This document shows positions 46,901 through 55,451 of a stretch of 64,000 bases of DNA, in pieces; within the stretch, counting starts at the first letter, position 1; each line of letters opens with the position of its first letter. Below the pieces are notes generated by a model. That model made no database searches and was not told the DNA's origin. It was given only the letters and a program-made list of their open reading frames with translations. The position numbers and the translations under genes were made by a program. The DNA comes from Variovorax sp037204085 (GTDB lineage: Bacteria > Pseudomonadota > Gammaproteobacteria > Burkholderiales > Burkholderiaceae_C). The stretch lies in assembly GCF_037204085.1 (NCBI RefSeq), contig NZ_JBBCBW010000004.1, forward strand, positions 62,001-126,000, written 5' to 3'.

Positions 46901-47810
46901 CATGGTGCTCGACGCCGCGATGAAGCCCGAACTGCGCAACCCCGAAGGCAAGATCGTCAAGACCCTGCCCGAGCCGCGCCAGAACGACGACCCCGCGCTC
47001 ATCAAGGACGCGAAGGCGCAGTTCTCGACCAGCAAGAAAGAGCTCAAGCAGGTCATCGATTTGCAGACCGCGCGCCTGTTCGAAGCCATGTGCACCGGCC
47101 GCGTCTGGCCGCAGGCCGAGTGGCGCGAATACCTGCACCGGCACCCGATTGCCGGGCGGCTGATACAGCGGCTCGTGTGGCTCGAGCTGGACGCGGAAGG
47201 CGCGGTGCGCGGCAGCTTCCGGCCCACCGAGGACGGCAGCCTGATCGACACGCAGGACGACGAGGTCGAGCTCGCGCCCGGCAGCCAGCTGCGCCTGGGC
47301 CACGCCTCGCTGGTCGACGAGGCCGCGGCCGCCGCGTGGAACAAGCACTTCAAGGACTACAAGCTGGTGCCGCTCTTCGCGCAGATGACGCGCAAGCCGC
47401 CGGCTGTGGCGTTCACCGACGACAAGGGCCAGCCGGTGAGCGAGATCAACGACCGGCTGGGCTGGATCAGCGACACCTTCACGCTGCGCGGCAGCTTTGC
47501 CAAGCTCGGCTACCAGCGCGCGCAGGCCGAGGACGGCGGCTTCTTCTACCAGTACACCAAGGAGTTCTCGTCGGCCGGCGTGCGCGTGGCCATCGAGTTC
47601 TCGGGCAACACCCTGCCGGAGGAGAACGTGCCCGCAGCGCTCAAGACACTGGGCTTCGAGGACATGAAGACCCGCGGCTACAGCGACCGTACGCTGCCGC
47701 TGTCGAGCGTGCCGCCGGTGCTCCTGGCCGAGGCCTATGCCGACTACCTGGCCATTGCCCAGGCGTGCGCCGGGTTCGACGCGGGCTGGGAAAAGAAGAT
47801 GCCGTGGTAG
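43983..47810 (+). CDS. DUF4132 (MolR/YehI-like) protein
   Basis: A 1275-residue cytosolic protein. The N-terminal and central parts contain HEAT-like helical repeats (VRIEAANWLAELKYADAVPA, TVRAAYLTALEALGDDI). A charged coiled-coil-like stretch lies near 390-430 (IELLEKNRVAAEAEIEENKA). The C-terminal third is the DUF4132 region (ARLFEAMCTGRVWPQAEW, RLIQRLVWLELD, ending FDAGWEKKMPW). E. coli YehI, once called MolR, is the named relative and its function is unsettled. A doubled AGGAGAACG Shine-Dalgarno precedes the ATG. The preceding gene ends 94 bp upstream. Confidence 0.82.
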   Translation: MGFLDKILGAVTGGAGPAAANGLTREQAQLLKQAFEPLEKAGKELPHKAAAFLVDGTQETVLLDLQAARSFEPGQLLGAPGRLRWGYSNYQNKPLEKIGNQSLEQRGRFYASVNADAPPLDVLVRLGKLLAAADGGQSLEHPGAAVPDWLQYLVNDAVFASFNKSGSSNAADRDLVKHRPAWNVHLIAALLAHEGLDRHLALQEVFERKGLDSWYHDRLDGLVEASAVADYMRSQRDATEALPAKLSAAGRVLLARRIGKDKALLNDFAPLFVRLAIDGSKTVRAEATPHLEGIAETQRLELLGQLLKDGDTTQRTQAAELLARLPGDAARALLAAAAETETSKAVQQAIRSAMSRLDAAGDAGELELPEPPAWQPFEDIPLGEEAVQLLIANRIELLEKNRVAAEAEIEENKASKQTYRYKWRQDNYAAHKKLTDEDMRVAVRVLNGQGSKHDQNRVKNGQLHQVVGFGNRLQAMPGFGMPHLIRWLAVSRHWSSFWFDDGFHKWLGRQPVGSVDLRALAELLKRSGMPIDDVAHTALYQYWNQPTAVEVLPADRVWPFFAEHPEYIDEGLGLVAPPKREGRQTQLDLNATLRTLAIFPTVQARWLPRVMELALGEGKTHRAAAQKALSMLPDIGRRVVESLGSTKSEVRIEAANWLAELKYADAVPAITKALEKETRETVRAAYLTALEALGDDISARLAPAILLAEAKKGLKAKPPAGLAWFSLDALPACKWLDGSAVEPEIVRWWVVLACKLKEPGGNALLTRYLGLLDAASRQAVGSLVLRQFIAQDTRHPTLDEGIAHANANAPQRYQGNQQRYQNAKAEHKQYYEADFQKTQEQVFEECKREKMSEYLGSAIGEKGILALTAHTPGHEVVTLLQQYMRDHYQRRSQIEAMLEGVAPGNDPVVIQLLLGISRRYRTASVQEKARALVQQIADRNSWTQDQLADRTIPTAGLDDTGKLELAYGDRIFTMVLDAAMKPELRNPEGKIVKTLPEPRQNDDPALIKDAKAQFSTSKKELKQVIDLQTARLFEAMCTGRVWPQAEWREYLHRHPIAGRLIQRLVWLELDAEGAVRGSFRPTEDGSLIDTQDDEVELAPGSQLRLGHASLVDEAAAAAWNKHFKDYKLVPLFAQMTRKPPAVAFTDDKGQPVSEINDRLGWISDTFTLRGSFAKLGYQRAQAEDGGFFYQYTKEFSSAGVRVAIEFSGNTLPEENVPAALKTLGFEDMKTRGYSDRTLPLSSVPPVLLAEAYADYLAIAQACAGFDAGWEKKMPW

Positions 47811-47863
47811 GCGCGGGCAACCCAGGCACGCATAGCCCTCACACTCGACCCCGCAACACCATC

Positions 47864-48985
47864 ATGAGCACCGGCACACCACCATCTTCTTCCCCAGCGA
47901 CGCAGGCCGTGCGCCTCGCCCCCGAGGCGCGCTATGCAGACGAGCTCGCGCGCCTGCTTGCGGCCGACACCGATGCGCGGCCCACCGGATGGAAGCTCTC
48001 GCCGCGCGCGGTGCGGCGCTTCATCCTCGGCGACGAGAAGCTGCAGGTGAGTCGCAAGTTCTACGGCGACGATCCGCTGGTGGACCGTGCCATCGTCACG
48101 CTCATGGGCCACCAGGGCCTGATGCTCGTGGGCGAGCCGGGCACTGCGAAGTCGCTGCTCTCGGAGTTGCTCGCGGCTGCCATCAGCGGTGATTCGGGGC
48201 TTACGGTGCAGGGCACGGCCGGCACCACCGAAGACCACATCAAGTACAGCTGGAACTACGCGCTGCTGCTGGCCGAGGGGCCGAGCCAACGCGCGCTGGT
48301 GCCTTCTCCGCTCTACCAGGCCATGCGCGCGGGCAAGCTGGTGCGCTTCGAGGAAATCACGCGCTGCCCGCCCGAGATCCAGGACGTGCTGATTTCGCTC
48401 ATGAGCGACAAGCAGCTCATGATTCCGGAACTGGGCGACGATGCCCGGCTTTATGCACAGCGCGGCTTCAACATCATTGCCACGGCCAACCTGCGCGACC
48501 GTGGCGTGCACGAGATGTCGTCCGCGCTGAAGCGCCGCTTCAACTTTGAAACGGTAAAGCCCATCCGCGACCATGCGTTCGAGGTCGAGCTGGTGATGGC
48601 CCAGTTGAAGCGCGAACTCGACGGCGGCGGCGAATCGCCGGTCGATGTGCCGCGCGACGTGGTGGCGCTGCTGGTTACCACCTTCCAGGAACTGCGCGCA
48701 GGGCAAACGCAGGATGGCACCGCCATCAAGGGCCTCGATGCCGTCATGTCCACCGCGGAGGCCGTGAACGTGGCTTATGCGGCGGCCCTGCAGGCGCGCC
48801 ATTTCAATGGCGGCCAGCTCACTGCGCGCGAGATCGCGGGCCAGTTGCAGGGCGTGGTTCTGAAGGACAGCACCGACGATGTGAAGCGCGTGCGCCACTA
48901 CTTCGACACCGTGGTGCGCGAACGCGGCAAGCGCGACGCGCAATGGAAGACCTTTCACGACGCGGCGCGCGCGCTGTGGCAGTAG
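47864..48985 (+). CDS. MoxR-type AAA+ ATPase (YehL-like)
   Basis: A 373-residue ATPase. Walker A is GEPGTAKS (90-97), Walker B is VRFEEI (Glu163-Glu164), sensor 1 is NIIATANLRDRGVHEMSSA, and the arginine-finger region is SALKRRFNFETV. MoxR proteins form hexamers that remodel partner proteins with a VWA adaptor, here the product of the first gene of the operon. The same gene set occurs as yehL/yehP in E. coli. It starts 53 bp after the DUF4132 gene with no clear Shine-Dalgarno and overlaps the next gene. Confidence 0.88.
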   Translation: MSTGTPPSSSPATQAVRLAPEARYADELARLLAADTDARPTGWKLSPRAVRRFILGDEKLQVSRKFYGDDPLVDRAIVTLMGHQGLMLVGEPGTAKSLLSELLAAAISGDSGLTVQGTAGTTEDHIKYSWNYALLLAEGPSQRALVPSPLYQAMRAGKLVRFEEITRCPPEIQDVLISLMSDKQLMIPELGDDARLYAQRGFNIIATANLRDRGVHEMSSALKRRFNFETVKPIRDHAFEVELVMAQLKRELDGGGESPVDVPRDVVALLVTTFQELRAGQTQDGTAIKGLDAVMSTAEAVNVAYAAALQARHFNGGQLTAREIAGQLQGVVLKDSTDDVKRVRHYFDTVVRERGKRDAQWKTFHDAARALWQ

Positions 48986-51549
48986 CTGCGGAAGCCGGCA
49001 GCGTTCTGCCTGCCGGGCTCGAAGCTGCGCGCGGCCGGCTGTTCGGCGAGGACGGTGTGTTCTTCGTGCCCGTAAGGCACCACAGCCCCGCCTGTGCATT
49101 CGCATTGAGGGCGCTGCTGCGCGAGGTCAGGCCCGCGGCTGTGCTGGTCGAAGGGCCGGACGACCTGAACGCACTGCTGCCGCTGCTGCAGCATGCCCAA
49201 ACCACCGCTCCCGTCGCATGGCTGTGCCAGAGCACCCGGCAGGTGCCGGCCGACGACCCCGACTCGGAAGAGAAGACGCGCACGGAATCGCGCACGTCGT
49301 TCTTTCCGTTCTGCGACTACAGCCCCGAGTGGATTGCGGTGCGCGAAGGCGCGGCGCTCGGCGCGCGCCTGGGGCTGATCGATCTTCCGTGGAGTGACAA
49401 GGCCTGGCAGCGCGACGAAGGCGAGGAAGGCGACCAGGGCGAGGGCGATGCACGCGACGCAGCGCGCAGCCTGATGGAAGAGCGCCATTTCGCGCACAGC
49501 CGCTACCTGAACGCCATGGCCGCCCAGCTTGGCTGCGTCGACCACCAGGAGCTGTGGGACCGGCTGTTCGAACTGCGCACGTCGGCCGCTCTCGGCGACT
49601 GGCGCGCCTTCTTCGCGGACGTGTTCAGCTGGTGCGCGATGGCGCGGCTCGACTACGAGCCCGAGGTGCTCGAGGCCGAGCTGAGCCTGCCGCGGGAGCG
49701 CCATATGGCGGCGCACATCCGCCGCTGGCGCAACGAGGTCGAGGGGCCGATCGTGGTCGTTACCGGCGGCTTCCACACGCTCGAACTGGTCGAGCAGTGG
49801 CAGAACGCCAAGCCCTCGAAGGCGCCCGCCGGCAAGGACGCACCGGACAACGCATGGCTGATCCGCTACAGCTTCGAGCGGCTCGACGCGCTCAACGGCT
49901 ATGCCTCGGGCATGCCGTCGCCCGGCTACTACCAGCAGGTGTGGGAACGCCTCGAGGCCGGCGACGCCGACCCCTTCACCGCGGTGGCGCTCGACAGCCT
50001 CACCCGCTTTGCGCGCCAGACCCGCGCGCAGGACCATGCCGATGCGGTGTCCACCGCACTGGTGCAGGCCGCCGCCGCACAGGCCATGCGGCTTGCGGCA
50101 TTGCGCGGCAATGCCGGTCCCGGCCGGCAGGACCTGCTCGACGCGATCCGCTCCTGCTTCATCAAAAGCGCCATCGACGAAGGTACGCGCGGCTTTACCG
50201 CCGACCTGCGCAAATTTTTGAGCGGCACGCGCATCGGCGACGTGCCGCCTTCGGCAGGCTCGCCGCCGCTGATCGAAGACGCGCGGAGGCTCGCCCGCCA
50301 GGCCGGCGTGCGGCTGGACGACAGCACCGCGCGCGTGGCGCGGCTGGACCTTTACCGCAAGCCTTCGCACCGCGAACGCAGCCGCTTCTTCCATGCCATG
50401 GCGTACCTCGACGCAGGGCTCGGCACCTGGCTCGCGGGGCCGGATTTTCTTGGCAACAGCCGTTTGCACCTGCTGTTCGAAGAGTGGCGCGCCGCCTGGT
50501 CGCCGCTGGTGGAGGCGCGGCTCATCGAGCTGGCGGCCGAAGGCGCAAGCGTGGAGGCCGTCTGCATGGCCAAGCTGCGCAAGGAAGAGGCCGCGCTCTC
50601 AGACCAGGGCCGCGGCCGCAGCGCCAGCGCGGCCGTGGCGCTGTTGATGCGCGCCTGCCTGGTCGGTCTGCAGTCGCGCCTGCCGCAGCTGCTCTCGATG
50701 CTGTCCACGCACCTCGACGAAGATGCCTCGCTCGGCTCGGTGGTCGAGTGCGGGCACCGGCTCGTCACGCTCTGGCGTGCGCGGGAGCCGCTGGGCGTGC
50801 AGCAGCATCCGCAGCTGCAGAGCCTGCTGGAGCGGGTGTGGCCCGCGGCGCTGTTCCTGCTGCCCGATGTGGGCGGATGCCCCGAAGAGGGCGAGGCAGG
50901 CGCGGTGAAGCAGCTGCTTTCGCTGCGCGAGCTCGGGCGCCTGCTGGCCTCGCTGCAGGGCGGACTGGGGGAGGCCGGCGACAGTGCCATCGACCTCGAC
51001 CTGCTGCGTACGCAACTCGAACGCTTCGCGACCGGTGCCTCGGTCGCGCCCGCCGTGGCGGGCGCCGCTTCGGCCCTGCTGTACCTCGACGGGCACTGGG
51101 ACGAGAACGCGCTCGACACCGTCGTGCGGCAGCGCTTCGGTGCGGGCGCAGAGCCGCGCGAAGCGGTGCGTTTTCTCAACGGGGTGATGGCCGCGGCGCC
51201 TGAACTGCTGCTGCGCCTGCCCGCGCTGCTCGAAGGTCTCGACGGCCTGGTGCAGGGCTGGGATGCCGAAGCCTTCGTGGCGCATCTGCCCGATCTGCGG
51301 CAGGCCTTCACGCGCCTCAAGCCGCAGGAGACCTCCGACCTGGCCGGCCGCGTTGCCGCGCTGCACGGCATGGGCGAAACAGAGGGCCAGGCGCTCTACC
51401 AGATGCACTACGAAACCACAGAGCAAGACCTGCATGAAGGCGCGCAGCTGCAGCTCGCGCTGGCCGAGTGCATGCGCCGCGACGGGCTTGCCGCCTGGCT
51501 GGGCGCCCCGGAGCACAAGAAGAACAACAACATCGAAAGCGCGTCATGA
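48943..51549 (+). CDS. DUF5682-like protein (YehM-like)
   Basis: An 868-residue protein. The N-terminal ~330 residues contain VFFVPVRHHSPACAFALRAL, AAVLVEGPDDLNALLPLL and VVVTGGFHTLELVEQW, the conserved marks of DUF5682. The HH, EGP and GGFH elements recall the TraB/TIKI/ChaN-like fold, which is an inference. The rest is helical (~430-860) without recognised domains. The ATG at 48943 overlaps the MoxR gene by 43 bp. A GTG at 48976 would shorten the overlap and is equally possible. It ends in an ATGA overlap with the next gene, so the whole block is one transcription unit. Confidence 0.78.
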   Translation: MEDLSRRGARAVAVAAEAGSVLPAGLEAARGRLFGEDGVFFVPVRHHSPACAFALRALLREVRPAAVLVEGPDDLNALLPLLQHAQTTAPVAWLCQSTRQVPADDPDSEEKTRTESRTSFFPFCDYSPEWIAVREGAALGARLGLIDLPWSDKAWQRDEGEEGDQGEGDARDAARSLMEERHFAHSRYLNAMAAQLGCVDHQELWDRLFELRTSAALGDWRAFFADVFSWCAMARLDYEPEVLEAELSLPRERHMAAHIRRWRNEVEGPIVVVTGGFHTLELVEQWQNAKPSKAPAGKDAPDNAWLIRYSFERLDALNGYASGMPSPGYYQQVWERLEAGDADPFTAVALDSLTRFARQTRAQDHADAVSTALVQAAAAQAMRLAALRGNAGPGRQDLLDAIRSCFIKSAIDEGTRGFTADLRKFLSGTRIGDVPPSAGSPPLIEDARRLARQAGVRLDDSTARVARLDLYRKPSHRERSRFFHAMAYLDAGLGTWLAGPDFLGNSRLHLLFEEWRAAWSPLVEARLIELAAEGASVEAVCMAKLRKEEAALSDQGRGRSASAAVALLMRACLVGLQSRLPQLLSMLSTHLDEDASLGSVVECGHRLVTLWRAREPLGVQQHPQLQSLLERVWPAALFLLPDVGGCPEEGEAGAVKQLLSLRELGRLLASLQGGLGEAGDSAIDLDLLRTQLERFATGASVAPAVAGAASALLYLDGHWDENALDTVVRQRFGAGAEPREAVRFLNGVMAAAPELLLRLPALLEGLDGLVQGWDAEAFVAHLPDLRQAFTRLKPQETSDLAGRVAALHGMGETEGQALYQMHYETTEQDLHEGAQLQLALAECMRRDGLAAWLGAPEHKKNNNIESAS

Positions 51550-53228
51550 CCATCGATCTGCAGACGCTCAAGTGCGGTGAGTGCGGCAGCAGCGCGCTCA
51601 AGCGCACCGGGCTGAACCAGTACGCCTGCCAGCATTGCGGCTCGGTAACGCTGGTGGAGGACAACGTTTCCGACCGGCTCGACCGTGTGCTCGAACAGGT
51701 CAAGAACGAGGCTGGGCGCCGGCTCGCAGCCGACGAGGCGCAGCGGCGCAAGGCCATGCTGCGCAATGCCGGCATCGGCGTGGCCGTTGTGGCGGTTGTG
51801 CTGCTGGTGAGCGCAGTGATCGGAATACTGGCCGGCCCGCGGCCATCGACAAACGCGTCCGTCGCGCGGCCCGTGGTTGCGCCGCCGGTCGACCGCACCA
51901 TTCCGACGGACGGCCTGAAGCTCGGCGAGCCGCGCCAGGTGCTGGTGGGCGGCGGCAGCTCGGCCGTGCCCAAGCTGCTGGTGGTGGCGCGCAACGAAAC
52001 CGGCAAGCCGCTCGCGCGCGCGGGCGTCAGGGCCGTGTACTACGACGGCGACAGCCGCGTTGAAGAGCGCACCGAGACGCTGCCGATTTCCGTGCTCGAG
52101 CCGGGCGAGAGCGCACCGGCGCTGATCGACATGCCCAGCGGCAAGAACGTCACGCGCCAGGAACTGAGCGTGCAGAAGCTGGCTGAGCCCTACAAGGTTG
52201 CGCAAGGCGAGCGCCTGGCCTTTGCGCGCGTGCGGCTGGTGCAACAGGCCGAGCGGGTGCGGCTGGTGGGGCGCATCGTCAACGCGCGCACGGACGCGGC
52301 CATGCTCTCCGGCATCGACGTGCTGGCCACGCTGTACGACGATGCGGGGCAGGTGATCGGCTTCGGCCACGGCTATGCGCAAGCCAACGAGCTCAAGCCC
52401 GGCGCGCAGACCTCGGTCGACCTGAGCATCGCCCGCTTCGGCCGTGCGGCGGCCATTGCGGCCTGGGACTACCGCATCGGCTACAACACCGTCGATGCCG
52501 GCGGCTCCCGCACCGCGATGCTCAACGCCGAGCGGGTGGTGCGCGCCGTGGGGGCGCCGGAAAGCTTCAACCCCGACCTGCGGCTGAGCACCGAGGACCT
52601 GCTGGCCGAGGACAGCGAGCGCTTCGACGCGAATCAGCTGGAGCTGCTGCCGCTGGTTGCAGGGCGCAGCAACATCCAGCGCCCGCTGTTCCTGACCGAG
52701 CTGGTGAACCGAAGCGCCGACGCGGTGGTGGTGGCGCCGGGCGGCGTGATCTCGCGCTTTGGCGGCAGCAAGGCCGATGGCACCACTGCCATCGCCGGAC
52801 TCGCCTACCTTTACCCGGGGGAGCGGTTTCCGATATTGCTGGAGCCGAATGCCGGGGAGCGCATTACCCAGACCCGTGTCGAGTGGAAGCCGATGCGCCG
52901 CGCCGCGCTGCCCGGACCGCGCGCACCGCTCGAGGTGCAGGTAACAGGCACCAAGGCCGAGACGGGCAGCGTGCTGCTCAACTTCAGCCAGCGCTTCGTC
53001 TACAAGAGCGTGGAGGTCACGGGCACGGTAAAGAACCCGGGCAACAACGTGGTCGGCAAGGTGCGCGTGTGGGTGAGCCTGCGCGACCGGAACGGGCAAC
53101 TCACCGGCTTCAGGCAGGTGCAGAACCTGCCGGCCATCGCGCCGGGCGAGAGCGTGCCGTTCCAGGTGGACGTGGAGCAGAACGGGCGGGATTTTGCGAG
53201 CGTTTCGACGCTATACCAAACCGAATAG
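51546..53228 (+). CDS. zinc-ribbon, single-pass membrane protein with FxLYD-like domains
   Basis: A 560-residue protein. A Cys4 zinc ribbon (LKCGECGSS with YACQHCGSV, about 9-34) is followed by a charged helix (~38-72), one transmembrane segment (GIGVAVVAVVLLVSAVIGIL, ~76-95) and a long extracytoplasmic part. Two FxLYD-like beta domains are visible (VRLVGRIVNARTDAAMLSGI, VEVTGTVKNPGNNVVGKVRV). The ribbon is presumably cytosolic and could bind the other operon products at the membrane. It starts inside the stop of the DUF5682-like gene (ATGA). I do not recall such a gene in the E. coli yeh cluster, so this is the distinctive member of the operon. Function unknown. Confidence 0.75.
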   Translation: MTIDLQTLKCGECGSSALKRTGLNQYACQHCGSVTLVEDNVSDRLDRVLEQVKNEAGRRLAADEAQRRKAMLRNAGIGVAVVAVVLLVSAVIGILAGPRPSTNASVARPVVAPPVDRTIPTDGLKLGEPRQVLVGGGSSAVPKLLVVARNETGKPLARAGVRAVYYDGDSRVEERTETLPISVLEPGESAPALIDMPSGKNVTRQELSVQKLAEPYKVAQGERLAFARVRLVQQAERVRLVGRIVNARTDAAMLSGIDVLATLYDDAGQVIGFGHGYAQANELKPGAQTSVDLSIARFGRAAAIAAWDYRIGYNTVDAGGSRTAMLNAERVVRAVGAPESFNPDLRLSTEDLLAEDSERFDANQLELLPLVAGRSNIQRPLFLTELVNRSADAVVVAPGGVISRFGGSKADGTTAIAGLAYLYPGERFPILLEPNAGERITQTRVEWKPMRRAALPGPRAPLEVQVTGTKAETGSVLLNFSQRFVYKSVEVTGTVKNPGNNVVGKVRVWVSLRDRNGQLTGFRQVQNLPAIAPGESVPFQVDVEQNGRDFASVSTLYQTE

Positions 53229-53260
53229 CCCCGCCGCGGCGGCGTTGAGCGGTTCGCGCC

Positions 53261-54259
53261 ATGATGGCGCCCATGATTCCGTTCTCGATCCTCGACCTTT
53301 CCCCGATCACCGAGGGCAGCGACGCCGCGCAGTCGTTCCGCAACTCGCTCTCGCTCGCGCAGCACGGCGAAAAGCTGGGCTACACGCGCTACTGGCTCGC
53401 AGAGCACCACGGCATGCCGGGCATTGCGAGCGCCGCGACCGCCGTGCTGCTGTCGTATATCGGGGCGGGCACCTCGACCATCCGCATCGGCGCCGGCGGC
53501 GTGATGCTGCCCAACCATTCGCCGCTGGTGATTGCCGAGCAGTTCGGCACGCTGGAGTCGCTGTATCCGGGGCGCATCGACCTTGGCCTGGGCCGCGCGC
53601 CCGGCTCCGACCAGCGCACCGCGCGTGCGCTGCGGCGCAACCTCGAGTCCGACGCCGACCGCTTTCCGCAGGACGTGGTCGAGCTGATGGATTTCATGTC
53701 GAAGGAACCCCAGCAGCCCGTGCGCGCGGTGCCCGGCGCGGGGCTCGAGGTGCCGGTGTGGATTCTGGGCTCGAGCACCTTCGGCGCCCAACTGGCCGCG
53801 CACCTGGGCCTGCCCTATGCGTTTGCCTCGCACTTTGCTCCGCAGCAGCTCATGCAGGCGATCCAGATCTACCGCGAGACCTTCAAGCCCTCGGCCCAGT
53901 TGCAGAAGCCGTACGTGATGCTGGGCTTCAACGTGTTCGTGGCAGATACCGACGAAGAGGCCGAGTTCCGCGCCACCTCGTGGCAGCAGGCCTTTGTGAA
54001 CCTGCGCAGCGGCCGCCCGGGGCGCCTGCCGCCGCCTGTCGAGAACTATCGGCAGAAGGTGGGCCCGGCGGAGAACGCGCTGCTCGATTCGGTGCTGTCG
54101 TGTTCGGCCGTGGGCTCGCCCGCCAGGGTGCGCGAAGGCGTGCAGGCCTTCATCGAACGCACGGGCGCCGACGAGCTGATGATCACCTCGCAGGTGTTCG
54201 ACCACGTGGCGCGGCTGCGCTCGTACGAACTGCTCGCCGGCTTGCGCAGCCAGGGCTGA
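53261..54259 (+). CDS. luciferase-like monooxygenase (YhbW-like LLM flavoprotein)
   Basis: A 332-residue TIM-barrel flavin-dependent monooxygenase-like protein. YWLAEHHGMPGIASAATAVL, GSGGV-type GAGGVMLPNHSPLVIAEQFG and RIDLGLGRAPGSDQRT match E. coli YhbW closely. The natural substrate is not known in this subgroup. Three ATGs (53261, 53264, 53273) are possible. The first has a GAGCGG-like site 8 bp upstream, and the third gives MIPFSILDLSPI. It follows the MoxR-VWA operon by 32 bp but is a common housekeeping-type gene, so a functional link is doubtful. Confidence 0.87.
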   Translation: MMAPMIPFSILDLSPITEGSDAAQSFRNSLSLAQHGEKLGYTRYWLAEHHGMPGIASAATAVLLSYIGAGTSTIRIGAGGVMLPNHSPLVIAEQFGTLESLYPGRIDLGLGRAPGSDQRTARALRRNLESDADRFPQDVVELMDFMSKEPQQPVRAVPGAGLEVPVWILGSSTFGAQLAAHLGLPYAFASHFAPQQLMQAIQIYRETFKPSAQLQKPYVMLGFNVFVADTDEEAEFRATSWQQAFVNLRSGRPGRLPPPVENYRQKVGPAENALLDSVLSCSAVGSPARVREGVQAFIERTGADELMITSQVFDHVARLRSYELLAGLRSQG

Positions 54260-54310
54260 TTTCCCCCACGCCGCCCGCCCCCGGCGCGGGGCTGGGACAA
54301 TGGCGGGCTT

Positions 54311-55423
54311 ATGGCAAAGCAACGGATCGTGGTGGGACTGAGCGGCGGAGTCGATTCCGCGGTAACGGCGCACCTGCTCAAGAAGCAGGGGCACGAGGTG
54401 GTCGGCATCTTCATGAAGAACTGGGAAGACGACGACGACAGCGAATACTGCTCGTCGAACATCGACTTCGTGGACGCCGCCAGCGTGGCCGACGTGCTGG
54501 GCATCGAGATCGAGCACGTCAATTTCGCGGCCGACTACAAGGACCGCGTATTCGCCGAATTCCTGCGTGAATACAAGGCCGGCCGCACCCCCAACCCCGA
54601 CGTGCTGTGCAATGCCGAAATCAAGTTCAAGGCCTTTCTCGACCATGCGATGCGCCTGGGGGCCGAGAAAATCGCCACCGGCCACTACGCGCGCGTGCGC
54701 CTGAACCCCACCACGGGCAAGCACGAACTCCTCAAGGGGCTCGACCCGTCCAAGGACCAGAGCTACTTCTTGCACCGGCTCAACCAGGCGCAGCTGTCGA
54801 AAACGCTGTTCCCGGTGGGCGAGCTGCACAAGACCGAAGTGCGCCGGATTGCCGAAGAAATCGGCCTGCCCAATGCGAAGAAGAAGGATTCGACGGGCAT
54901 CTGCTTCATCGGCGAGCGGCCGTTCCGCGAGTTCCTGAACCGCTACATCTCCAAGGAGCCGGGTCCGATCAAGGACGACCGCGGCCGCAAGCTCGGCGAG
55001 CACCAGGGCCTGAGCTTCTACACGCTGGGGCAGCGGCAGGGGCTGGGCATCGGCGGCGTCAAGGACAAGGGCGCGCAGCGCGGATCGGGCGACCACTCGC
55101 CGTGGTTCGTGGCGCGCAAGGACGTCGAGAAGAACACGCTCTGGGTGGTGCAGGGCCATGACCATCCCTGGCTGCTGTCTTCCGCGCTCACGGCCGGCGA
55201 TGCGAGCTGGGTTTCCGGCGAGGCGCCCGCGCCGAGCAACTACGGCTCCAAGGCGCGCTACCGCCAGGCCGATGCAGCCTGCGAACTGAGCGGAACGGAA
55301 GATTCCGGAGCCGAGGCGGCCTTCAGCCTGCGCTTCGGCGACCCGCAGTGGGCCGTCACGCCCGGCCAATCGGCCGTGCTCTACGACGGCGAGCGCTGCC
55401 TCGGCGGCGGGGTCATCGTCTGA
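54311..55423 (+). CDS. mnmA: tRNA-specific 2-thiouridylase MnmA
   Basis: A 370-residue enzyme that makes 2-thiouridine at wobble U34 of Lys, Glu and Gln tRNAs. PP-loop SGGVDS (11-16) binds ATP. The catalytic cysteines are Cys100 (NPDVLCNAEIK) and Cys198 (DSTGICFIGER), which form the persulfide/disulfide pair. GHYARV and the C-terminal beta-barrel (ARYRQADAACEL) are present. GACAAT (54294-54299) 12 bp before the ATG resembles a -10 box and would give a very short leader. It is convergent with nudJ, its usual neighbour in enterics. Confidence 0.96.
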   Translation: MAKQRIVVGLSGGVDSAVTAHLLKKQGHEVVGIFMKNWEDDDDSEYCSSNIDFVDAASVADVLGIEIEHVNFAADYKDRVFAEFLREYKAGRTPNPDVLCNAEIKFKAFLDHAMRLGAEKIATGHYARVRLNPTTGKHELLKGLDPSKDQSYFLHRLNQAQLSKTLFPVGELHKTEVRRIAEEIGLPNAKKKDSTGICFIGERPFREFLNRYISKEPGPIKDDRGRKLGEHQGLSFYTLGQRQGLGIGGVKDKGAQRGSGDHSPWFVARKDVEKNTLWVVQGHDHPWLLSSALTAGDASWVSGEAPAPSNYGSKARYRQADAACELSGTEDSGAEAAFSLRFGDPQWAVTPGQSAVLYDGERCLGGGVIV

Positions 55424-55451
55424 TTCCCATGGGGCAGGTGCGCCGCAGCTG

